In this document: one piece after another, positions 1-7,971 of the stretch | How the letters are laid out: every line of letters starts with the position of its first letter | Numbering within the stretch: position 1 is the first letter of the stretch | NCBI RefSeq assembly: GCF_029227915.1 | Contig: NC_079881.1 | Coordinates: forward strand, 26,017,501 to 26,081,500 | DNA length: 64,000 nt | From: Hydractinia symbiolongicarpus | Lineage: Eukaryota; Cnidaria; Hydrozoa; Anthoathecata; Hydractiniidae | Direction: 5' to 3' | The notes under the pieces: model-generated | Told to the model about the DNA's origin: nothing | Databases searched by the model: none | What the model saw: the letters and a program-made list of their open reading frames with translations, nothing else | Made by a program: the position numbers and the translations under genes

Positions 1-1226
1 ATTCATCGTCTCATCAAAAATGAAAACATTTTTAAAAAGTCTCATGGACTTTAGTGGTGAAATAATAATTTAAAAAATCGTTAGGGAAATGAGTTTACAC
101 CCTGGTTACTTTCTTTGTATGCTTTTGACTATACGGCCGAGTCCAGTATTTACGGGAAATCGCAGGTTTTCGTTTGCCGGCGATTAAACTTCTTTTATTC
201 AGCGTCTCATCAAAAATGAAAACATTTTTGAAGACTACAAGTCTCATGCGTTTTAGTGGTGAAAAAATAATTTAAAAAATCGTTCGGGAAATGAGTTTAC
301 TCCCTGGGTACTTTCTTTGTATATTTTGACTATACGGTCCGAGTCGGGGATTTACGGGAAGTCGCGGGTTTTCGTTTGCCGGTGATTAAACTTCTTTTAT
401 TCAGCGTCTCATCAAAAATGAAAACATTCTAGAAAACTACAAGTCTCATGCGTTTTAGTGGTGAAAAGATAATTTAAAAAATCCTTTTGGGAATGACTTT
501 ACCCACAGGGTACTTTCTTTGTATACATTCGACTATACGGGCTAAGCCCGGGATTTACGGGAAATCGCGGGTTTTCCTTTGCCGGCGATTAAACCACTTT
601 CATTAAGCGTCTCATCAAAAATGAAAACATTTCTGAAAACTACAAGTCTCATGCGTTTTAGTGGTGAAAAAATAATTTAAAAAATCGTTCGGGAAATGAG
701 TTTACTCCCTGGGTACGTTCTTTGTATACTTTTCACTATGCGGGCCGAGTCCGGGGTTTACGGGAAATGTCGGGTTTTCGTTTGCCGGCGATTAAACTCC
801 TTTTATTCAGCGTCTTATCAAAAATAAAAACATTATTAAAAACTACAAGTCTCATGGGCTTTATTGGTGAAGTAATAATTTAAAAAATCGTTCGGGAAAT
901 GAGTTTCCTCCCTGGGTACTTTCTTTGTATACTTTTGACTATACGAGCCGAGTCTGGGATTTACGGGAAATCGCGGGTTTTCGTTTGCCGGCGATTAAAC
1001 CTCTTTCATTAAGCGTCTCATCAAAATTGAAAACATTTTTGAAAACTACAAGTCTCATGAGTTTTAGTGGTGAAAAAAAAAATTAAAAAATCGTTCAGGA
1101 AATGAGTTTACTCCCTGGGTACTTTCTTTGTATACATTCGACTACACGGGCCAAGCCGGGATTTACGGGAAATGGCGGGTTTTCGTTTGCCGGCGATTAA
1201 ACTTCTTTTATTCAGTGTCTCATCAA
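1..1226 (+). repeat. 203-bp satellite array, left segment (about 6 monomers)
   Basis: Head-to-tail copies of the satellite unit. The landmark CGTCTCAT or its variant recurs at about 7, 203, 405, 608, 811, 1014 and 1216, giving intervals of 196, 202, 203, 203, 203 and 202 bp. Class A monomers (TTTTGAC with CCGAGTC, for example near 310-350), class B monomers (ATTCGAC with CTAAGCCC, for example near 527-550) and chimeras are interspersed. The last monomer stops inside CTCATCAAAAATG at 1226, where unrelated DNA begins. The 1080-1226 stretch closely matches 5120-5270 further right, including an A-only run after GGTG and the variant CAGTGTCTC, so both sides of the insert belong to one array. No gene is present. 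Confidence 0.97.
1224..1226. repeat. candidate target-site duplication, left copy (CAA)
   Basis: The interrupted monomer reads CTCATCAA up to 1226, then turns unique. The right copy, CAA at 4256-4258, starts the resumed monomer. The intact site in sister monomers (for example 5266-5276) is CTCATCAAAAATG, so one CAA is in excess. If the C at 4256 belongs to the insert's inverted repeat, the duplication shrinks to AA. At 2-3 bp in an A-rich site, chance agreement is possible. Confidence 0.45.
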
Positions 1227-1245
1227 CTAGAAATTAAAAAAAAGG

Positions 1246-1255
1246 TTGCGAAGCA
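1246..1255 (+). repeat. inverted repeat near left end of insert
   Basis: TTGCGAAGCA is the exact reverse complement of TGCTTCGCAA at 4249-4258. It sits about 19 bp inside the left junction, whereas its partner abuts the right junction, so the ends are asymmetric. Further in, GCACGTT-GC on this side (from about 1260) matches the complement of the sequence around 4200-4208, as if the right terminal repeat held about 44 extra bases. Confidence 0.55.
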
Positions 1256-1262
1256 TTTCGCA
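1247..1262. other. perfect 6-bp hairpin at left end of insert
   Basis: TGCGAA (1247-1252), loop GCAT, then TTCGCA (1257-1262). It overlaps the left inverted repeat, so the left end carries both GCGAA and its complement. Subterminal hairpins are common in non-autonomous DNA elements, but a 6-bp stem can occur by chance. Confidence 0.4.
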
Positions 1263-2640
1263 CGTTGCAAGCAAAATTAAACTATCCAATACTTTGTCCC
1301 TAGCGCTTCTTGTTTAATTGGCGCTAACATCTTCCGAAATACATCAAAATTGAATATCATATAGAAGAACCCTGGGGACGAGGTAGGAAAATAAACGCTC
1401 TACAGAACAATTCGTTGCTCAAAAACAGTTTTTTTGCGAATAGACTGCGCGAGTATTTGATGTGCGTGGGATATTCTTTTCAAAATGTGCGAGAAAATTA
1501 GATTACGCGAAACTAACAAAAACGAATAACGCGTGTTAAAATTTTGTACCGCCTTTTCCCACAGAATGGTAAAAGTAAAGAGCGCAATACAAAATTACAC
1601 TTTTAGCAGTATTCCGAAAGATATGTGATACATCGAGTTGTACTACCCGCAGAAGTTGGTCCTAACGTTAACGATTTTGTAAATGACCTCACAACACAGT
1701 ATTTTTTTCACGTAAAAATACCGGCAGTAGAAGCCACAGAATCTGCTGGAACGAATTTCGAAAACTCACGGGAAACAATTAAAACAAAAACAAACAAATC
1801 AAAACAGTTTTTTAACTTTATCAAGATTTATTAAATAGCTTCAAATTTGGGCAGAAAAACAATAACGGATTCGCCTTCTTTTCACCACACGCATTAGAAG
1901 ATTACATCACTCACTCCCATTGTACACAATCTAAAAGAAAAAGAAAACATTTTCATATAGTGAAGCTTCCAGTGCCTTTAAGGGATGGCCAAGTCAATGG
2001 AATTGAAAGCACTGTTTTTCATCTTATAAATAATTAAGGCTAATTCGGAAAAGTATAAAAGAAAAAAACTAAACAATTTGGCAACTTTACTAATTTTATA
2101 CGCAAAGTTCCAACCATACCAACAGTTTCCAAATCTGACAAAATAATTTTAGAAGTGTTTATTTTTTCAGAATTTGATTGATGCAAGGCCAAGGGAAATT
2201 AAATAAGTTTATTGTCCTAGACCCATTTAAAAACATATGCTTCTCATCATTCGGTTTTTTTTCAACCAACATTAATGTAATCACCCAGAGGAAATTATAA
2301 TGTCTCTTGTGTGTGTTTTAGAAGCTGAGTACACAAATATTACAAGTGCTGAACTTTGGCAATCATATTTTGCAATCAGACCCTTTTAAAAACTATGCTG
2401 AAACATGTCAATTATTAAATTCAGCACTAATAGAAAAGCACCTTGGATAGGATTCTTTGTTGGGCGAATAAAATGACTGACAAATGGTTTATCGTGAATG
2501 AAATAGTAATTTTTACACAAATAATTTAAAAAATAATGAACTTTGTTATGTGGGTTGTTCTCAAACACACGTGGGCGGTGGACAAAAAACTGTGATGTAA
2601 TTTCTCTTGGTCTATTATTCCTGAGAATATTCTAAAATAA
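1263..2640. other. AT-rich unique stretch of the insert, no gene seen
   Basis: Nothing here is recognisable as coding. Two frames exceed 60 codons, at 1625-1834 (+) and 2386-2568 (-). Both start at GTG, which a eukaryotic nuclear gene would not normally use. The forward frame ends in a low-complexity Lys/Thr/Asn stretch followed by FNFIKIY, and neither shows a family motif. Stretches such as 1430-1520 are richer in CpG-containing GCGA-type motifs than the rest. No splice-linked exon structure could be assigned by eye. Confidence 0.6.
2219..2399 (+). repeat. short imperfect direct repeat pair, spacing 159 bp
   Basis: AGACCCATTTAAAAAC followed by ATATGCT (2219-2241) is repeated as AGACCCTTTTAAAAAC followed by TATGCT (2378-2399). 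Similarity fades on both sides. It may be a remnant of a small tandem duplication inside the insert, or chance in AT-rich DNA. Confidence 0.35.
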
Positions 2641-3061
2641 GAGGGTGTCAATAAGCTGCAAACAGCCACATTTATAAGGGCGAGTTCGGGCAACTTTTCC
2701 AATTAAATTAGTGATTGTCTTCCAAAACCGCCCGCACTTTCCCGAACTTGCCTGGAGCATTTTCAAAATTCACTTCCTTGTAACATACCTTGTGGACGAT
2801 AATTGGAAAAAGATGCTTTAAGAGAAAGAAGTTAATAAAAATTAAAAGTTATTTATCAAGTAAATTTTATCAAAAACCATCAAAAACAGTTCTTTTAAGA
2901 ACTTTACTACCACATAGTTTACTTTATGGTCTATGCAGGTTTTTTCGGGTGAATACTTCAATTTTTTTGCAAAACGCTAAACTTACCCAAAAACGCCTGC
3001 ACGTTATACGGCATATGCAGCTTATCCGCACCCTTGTTCTAAAATTACAAGCAGTTTCGAA

Positions 3062-3103
3062 GATGCCCACGCCGTTTAGAGGACGTGGTGCGGCTTGGGC
3101 ATC
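3062..3103. other. GC-rich imperfect hairpin, 14-bp arms
   Basis: GATGCCCACGCCGT (3062-3075) pairs with GCGGCTTGGGCATC (3090-3103) at 12 of 14 positions, leaving a 14-nt loop (3076-3089). The perfect outer 8 bp are GATGCCCA and TGGGCATC. It is conspicuous because the surroundings are AT-rich. The function is unknown. It could be a stem in a transcript or a decayed internal palindrome of a mobile element. Confidence 0.6.
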
Positions 3104-3414
3104 CTTGAAGTTCTGTTTAATGACAGTTTTAATGTTTTAATGTCGTTTTAAACCTTGTTCTCAGGGAGGGTGTACGGAAAACTAATTCCTATTGACAATT
3201 ACATTGCTGTTGGTTTGATAGCAAAAGTGGATTTTTTTTTAATTACTGAAACAGGTTACTTATATAATAAATAAAAATAATAAAAAACGGTTGGTCAGCT
3301 CACTCTAGCACCCAGAGCTATTTGTTTTGTCTGCGCCCTAGCTACAGGTTTTCCTATATCTGGCTATCAGTTAGGTAGTAATACAGCTTCTCCATATGTA
3401 TTCTACAAATTACT

Positions 3415-3588
3415 TTCAATTCTTTTATACAAAACTGAGCTCTAGCTAGCTACCTTTCGTGTGATTAAGCCTTACCTTGATTTGGATAAAACCAATTAAA
3501 ATTGATAATATTGTATTCTTACATCCTCTTAGAAACAATAAAATAAAACACAGCTCGGCGCGTTTTAATTGTACAAATTACTTCAATT
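3415..3588 (+). repeat. short direct repeat pair, spacing 158 bp
   Basis: ACAAATTACTTTCAATT (3415-3431) recurs as ACAAATTACTTCAATT (3573-3588). ACAGCT also occurs upstream of both copies (3393 and 3550). The spacing almost equals that of the 2219/2378 pair, which hints at an old ~158-bp periodicity. The evidence is weak. Confidence 0.3.
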
Positions 3589-3739
3589 TTTCTTTAGAAA
3601 AGGGTACCTTACACAGGAGCTTTCCAATCCAACTAAAATCTCCAGAAAAAGCACAGCAACAAAAAAGCTTAAAATACACAAGTAAAGTCGATTAGAAACA
3701 GGACTAGCAATAAATTTTTTCAAAAGAAGAAAACCGTTT

Positions 3740-3782
3740 TAATACTATTATGTTTCATTAAAATACAACTATAATAGTATTA
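3740..3782. other. perfect 12-bp AT hairpin
   Basis: TAATACTATTAT (3740-3751) and ATAATAGTATTA (3771-3782) are exact reverse complements around a 19-nt loop. A 12-bp perfect stem is longer than expected by chance at one site, although AT-rich DNA produces such stems more easily. No associated gene is visible. Confidence 0.6.
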
Positions 3783-3966
3783 GAAGCAAAATTGCAAAGT
3801 AATTAATTAATTATTTATACCATAATTAGCTATAATACAAAGAAATAAGGCATATTTTGGGTCTGTAAAATATACGTGTCTAAAATGCCGACTACCGTTT
3901 CTTGTTCACGGCATATTCCTCTTTGTGTGTTCAAGTTCGGCGGACGTATAATCCGGACCAAAAGAC

Positions 3967-3996
3967 GGGGGGGGTCAAAATCCGGGGGTGGGGGGG
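3967..3996 (+). other. poly-G cluster, potential G-quadruplex
   Basis: Runs of 8 G (3967-3974), 5 G (3984-3988) and 7 G (3990-3996), separated by a 9-nt spacer and by a single T. The long runs can supply four or more GGG tracts with short loops on the + strand. It is strikingly different from its AT-rich neighbourhood. Homopolymer lengths here may also carry sequencing error. Confidence 0.6.
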
Positions 3997-4008
3997 TACG
4001 AGCCGTAC
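3996..4008. other. short dyad next to the G-run
   Basis: GTACG (3996-4000), AGC, CGTAC (4004-4008): a perfect 5-bp dyad with a 3-nt centre, directly abutting the last poly-G run. It is too short to interpret alone. Confidence 0.35.
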
Positions 4009-4215
4009 TTATTGCATTTTTTACTAAACTTATACTTTAACCCCTTGGTCCAAACTTATTTGTTTTATTAGAAAAAAAAATACCCTAGCTTTATGTGCAA
4101 AAATATCAGTCCTATTTCTTTACGCTGATTTTATATGATTTTTTTTCTATCGAAATTTTGGGAATCTCAATAATTCTCTTGGTATAGCTCGCGTGTAGCA
4201 AACGTGCTCCACAAT

Positions 4216-4256
4216 TTCGCTTCGCCCGCTTCGCTCGCAAAGCTCAATTGCTTCGC
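4216..4256 (-). repeat. TTCGC-rich right end of insert
   Basis: TTCGC occurs at 4216, 4221, 4230 and 4252, with a further TCGC at 4235. The complementary motif GCGAA appears near the left end (1248, 1436, 1507). Opposite-facing subterminal motifs resemble transposase-binding arrangements of cut-and-paste elements. However, GCGAA also occurs once internally (2464), so the pattern is suggestive only. Confidence 0.4.
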
Positions 4257-4258
4257 AA
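4249..4258 (-). repeat. inverted repeat at right end of insert
   Basis: TGCTTCGCAA is the exact reverse complement of 1246-1255. It runs directly into the resumed satellite monomer and closes a cluster of TTCGC motifs that begins near 4216. Confidence 0.55.
4256..4258. repeat. candidate target-site duplication, right copy (CAA)
   Basis: This is the partner of CAA at 1224-1226. It overlaps the outer three bases of the right inverted repeat (4249-4258), so the exact insert boundary is uncertain by a few bases. Confidence 0.45.
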
Positions 4259-4314
4259 AAATGAAAACATTTCTGAAAACTACAAGTCTCATGCGTTTTA
4301 GTGGTGAAAAGATA

Positions 4315-7300
4315 ATTTAAAAAATCTTTTTGGAAATGAGTTTACTCACAGGGTACTTTCTTTGTATACATTCGACTATACGGGCCAAGCCCGGAATTTA
4401 CGGAAAATCGCGGGTTATCGTTTGCCGGCGATTAAACCACTTTCATTAAGCGTCTCATAAAAAATGAAAACATTTCTGAAAACTACAATCTCATGCGTTT
4501 TAGTGGTGAAAAAATAATTTAAAAAATCGTTCGGGAATTGAGTTTACTCTCTGGGTACTTTCTTTGTATACTTTTGACTATACGGGCCGAGTCCGGGGTT
4601 TACGGGAAATGGCGGGTTTTCGTTTACCGACGATTAAACTCCTTTTATTCAGCGTCTCATCAAAAATAAAAACATTACTAAAAACTACAAGTCTCATGGG
4701 CTTTAGTGGTGAAATAATAATTTAAAAAATCGTTCGGGAAATGAGTTTCCTCTCTGGGTACTTTCTTTGTATACTTTTGACTATACGGGCCGAGTCTGGG
4801 ATTTACGGGAAATCGCAGGTTTTCGTTTGCCGGCGATTAAACTTCTTTTATTCAGCGTCTCAACAAAAATGAAAACATTTTTGAAAACTGCAAGTCTCAT
4901 GGGCTTTATTGGTGAAATAATAATTTAAAAAATCGTTCGGAAAATGAGTTTACACCCTGGGTACTTTCTTTGTATGCTTTTGACTATACGGCCGAGTCCA
5001 GTATTTACGGGAAATCGCAGGTTTTCGTTTGCCGGCGATTAAACTTCTTTTATTCAGCGTCTCATCAAAAATGAAAACATTTTTGAAAACTACAAGTCTC
5101 ATGCGTTTTAGTGGTGAAAAAAAAAATTAAAAAATCGTTCGGGAAATGAGTTTACTCCCTGGGTACTTTCTTTGTATACATTCGACTACACGGGCCAAGC
5201 CCGGGATTTACGGTAAATGGCGGGTTTTCGTTTGCCGGCGATTAAACTTCTTTTATTCAGTGTCTCATCAAAAATGAAAACATTTTAGAAAACTACAAGT
5301 CTCATGCGTTTTAGTGGTGAAAAGATAATTTAAAAAATCCTTTTGGAAATGAGTTTACCCACAGGGTACTTTCTTTGTATACATTCGACTATACGGGCTA
5401 AGCCCGGGATTTACGGGAAATCGCGGGTTTTCGTTTGCCGGCGATTAAACTTCTTTTATTCAGCGTCTCATCAAAACTGAAAACATTTTTGAAAACTACA
5501 AGTCTCATGCGTTTTAGTGGTGAAAAAAAAAATTAAAAAATCGTTCGGGAAATGAGTTTACTCCCTGGGTACGTTCTTTGTATACTTTTCACTATACGGG
5601 CCGAGTCCGGGGTTTACGGGAAATGGCGGGTTTTCGTTTGCCGGCGATTAAACTCCTTTTATTCAGCGTCTCATCAAAAATAAAAACATTAATAAAAACT
5701 ACAAGTCTCATGGGCTTTAGTGGTGAAATAATAATTTAAAAAATCGTTCGGGAAATGAGTTTCCTCCCTGGTAACTTTCTTTGTATACTTTTGACTATAC
5801 GGGCCGAGTCTGGGATTTACGGGAAATCGCAGGTTTTCGTTTGCCGGCGATTAAACTTCTTTTATTCAGTGTCTCATCAAAAATGAAAACATTTTAGAAA
5901 ACTACAAGTCTTATGCGTTTTAGTGGTGAAAAGATAATTTAAAAAATCTTTTTGGAAATGAGTTTACTCACAGGGTACTTTCTTTGTATACATTCGACTA
6001 TACGGGCCAAGCCCGGGATTTACGGGAAATCGCGGGTTATCGTTTGCCGGCGATTAAACCACTTTCATTAAGCGTCTCATCAAAAATGAAAACATTTCTG
6101 AAAACTACAATCTCATGCGTTTTAGTGGTGAAAAAATAATTTAAAAAATCTTTTTGGAAATGAGTTTACTCACAGGGTACTTTCTTTGTATACATTCGAC
6201 TATACGGGCCAAGCCCGGAATTTACGGAAAATCGCGGGTTATCGTTTGCCGGCGATTAAACCACTTTCATTAAGCGTCTCATAAAAAATGAAAACATTTC
6301 TGAAAACTACAATCTCATGCGTTTTAGTGGTGAAAAAATAATTTAAAAAATCGTTCGGGAATTGAGTTTACTCTCTGGGTACTTTCTTTGTATACTTTTG
6401 ACTATACGGGCCGAGTCCGGGGTTTACGGGAAATGGCGGGTTTTCGTTTACCGACGATTAAACTCCTTTTATTCAGCGTCTCATCAAAAATAAAAACATT
6501 ACTAAAAACTACAAGTCTCATGGGCTTTAGTGGTGAAATAATAATTTAAAAAATCGTTCGGGAAATGAGTTTCCTCTCTGGGTACTTTCTTTGTATACTT
6601 TTGACTATACGGGCCGAGTCTGGGATTTACGGGAAATCGCAGGTTTTCGTTTGCCGGCGATTAAACTTCTTTTATTCAGCGTCTCAACAAAAATGAAAAC
6701 ATTTTTGAAAACTGCAAGTCTCATGGGCTTTATTGGTGAAATAATAATTTAAAAAATCGTTCGGAAAATGAGTTTACACCCTGGGTACTTTCTTTGTATG
6801 CTTTTGACTATACGGCCGAGTCCAGTATTTACGGGAAATCGCAGGTTTTCGTTTGCCGGCGATTAAACTTCTTTTATTCAGCGTCTCATCAAAAATGAAA
6901 ACATTTTTGAAAACTACAAGTCTCATGCGTTTTAGTGGTGAAAAAAAAAATTAAAAAATCGTTCGGGAAATGAGTTTACTCCCTGGGTACTTTCTTTGTA
7001 TACATTCGACTACACGGGCCAAGCCCGGGATTTACGGTAAATGGCGGGTTTTCGTTTGCCGGCGATTAAACTTCTTTTATTCAGTGTCTCATCAAAAATG
7101 AAAACATTTTAGAAAACTACAAGTCTCATGCGTTTTAGTGGTGAAAAGATAATTTAAAAAATCCTTTTGGAAATGAGTTTACCCACAGGGTACTTTCTTT
7201 GTATACATTCGACTATACGGGCTAAGCCCGGGATTTACGGGAAATCGCGGGTTTTCGTTTGCCGGCGATTAAACTTCTTTTATTCAGCGTCTCATCAAAA

Positions 7301-7971
7301 CTGAAAACATTTTTGAAAACTACAAGTCTCATGCGTTTTAGTGGTGAAAAAAAAAATTAAAAAATCGTTCGGGAAATGAGTTTACTCCCTGGGTACGTTC
7401 TTTGTATACTTTTCACTATACGGGCCGAGTCCGGGGTTTACGGGAAATGGCGGGTTTTCGTTTGCCGGCGATTAAACTCCTTTTATTCAGCGTCTCATCA
7501 AAAATAAAAACATTAATAAAAACTACAAGTCTCATGGGCTTTAGTGGTGAAATAATAATTTAAAAAATCGTTCGGGAAATGAGTTTCCTCCCTGGTAACT
7601 TTCTTTGTATACTTTTGACTATACGGGCCGAGTCTGGGATTTACGGGAAATCGCAGGTTTTCGTTTGCCGGCGATTAAACTTCTTTTATTCAGTGTCTCA
7701 TCAAAAATGAAAACATTTTAGAAAACTACAAGTCTTATGCGTTTTAGTGGTGAAAAGATAATTTAAAAAATCTTTTTGGAAATGAGTTTACTCACAGGGT
7801 ACTTTCTTTGTATACATTCGACTATACGGGCCAAGCCCGGGATTTACGGGAAATCGCGGGTTATCGTTTGCCGGCGATTAAACCACTTTCATTAAGCGTC
7901 TCATCAAAAATGAAAACATTTCTGAAAACTACAATCTCATGCGTTTTAGTGGTGAAAAAATAATTTAAAAA
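4315..7971 (+). repeat. tandem duplication of a 9-monomer block, period 1824 bp
   Basis: Copy 1 (about 4315-6138) and copy 2 (about 6139-7962) share private variants at a constant offset of 1824 bp. These include the CATAAAAAATG landmark, the CGGAAAATCG variant, CGTTTACCGACG, CGGTAAATGG and CCTGGTAACTTTC. I saw no difference at the places compared, so the event is very recent or is an assembly duplication. Homology ends near 6148/7972, where one copy reads AATCTTTTTGG and the other AATCGTTCGGG. The left edge lies only about 60 bp from the insert junction. Confidence 0.85.

Larger units (their letters stand above)
2641..3730. other. unique stretch of the insert, no supported gene
   Basis: The longest frame in the insert is 2790-3140 (+), 116 codons. 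It opens with TTG, is basic and hydrophobic without recognisable motifs, and its first ATG-encoded methionine is about residue 76, so it is not credible as a gene. A second frame at 3477-3695 (+) also starts at TTG. The stretch holds an imperfect hairpin (3062-3103) and a weak direct repeat pair (3415 and 3573). AATAAA-like runs near 3265-3285 are unremarkable in sequence this A-rich. Confidence 0.6.
3783..4215. other. right part of insert, no gene; contains a G-run cluster
   Basis: This is AT-rich noncoding DNA apart from the poly-G cluster at 3967-3996 and an adjacent small dyad. No open frame of note occurs. The last ~40 bp lead into the TTCGC-rich right end. Confidence 0.6.
1227..4255. 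mobile_element. 3.0-kb non-satellite segment inserted in the array; candidate decayed or non-autonomous DNA transposon
   Basis: This is the only unique DNA in the window. It interrupts a monomer after CTCATCAA, and the array resumes with CAAAAATGAAAAC. Removing 1227-4255 restores the uninterrupted monomer exactly, with CAA present once at each side. A 10-bp inverted repeat (TTGCGAAGCA at 1246-1255, TGCTTCGCAA at 4249-4258) lies near or at the ends. GCGAA motifs occur near the left end (1248, 1436, 1507) and TTCGC motifs cluster at the right end (4216-4256). No transposase, reverse transcriptase or other domain was recognised. The open frames of 60 or more codons (1625-1834 +, 2386-2568 -, 2790-3140 +, 3477-3695 +) all begin with GTG or TTG, not ATG, and carry no recognisable motif. 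The transposon reading is inference. Alternatives are filler DNA captured at a break or a relic of pre-satellite sequence. Confidence 0.5.

Noticed and set aside
1625-3695. Four open frames in the insert (1625-1834, 2386-2568, 2790-3140, 3477-3695)
   Set aside because: All start with GTG or TTG, have no family motif and have low-complexity composition. Length is as expected by chance in AT-rich DNA.
1227-4255. LTR retrotransposon or LINE
   Set aside because: No long direct terminal repeats, no poly-A tail at the right junction and no reverse transcriptase-like frame were seen.
1227-4255. tRNA, rRNA or snRNA gene, or SINE
   Set aside because: No cloverleaf, conserved box A/box B pair or ribosomal segment could be recognised by eye. 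A covariance-model search would settle it.
1222-4260. Helitron
   Set aside because: The 3' end does not show CTRR after a hairpin and the insertion is not between A and T. A CAA duplication and inverted repeats fit poorly with rolling-circle insertion.
4350-4400. CENP-B box
   Set aside because: ATTCGACTATACGGGC in class B monomers resembles the core TTCG-N4-A-N2-CGGG, but CGGG comes one base too early and the required A is a T. Class A monomers lack TTCG there.
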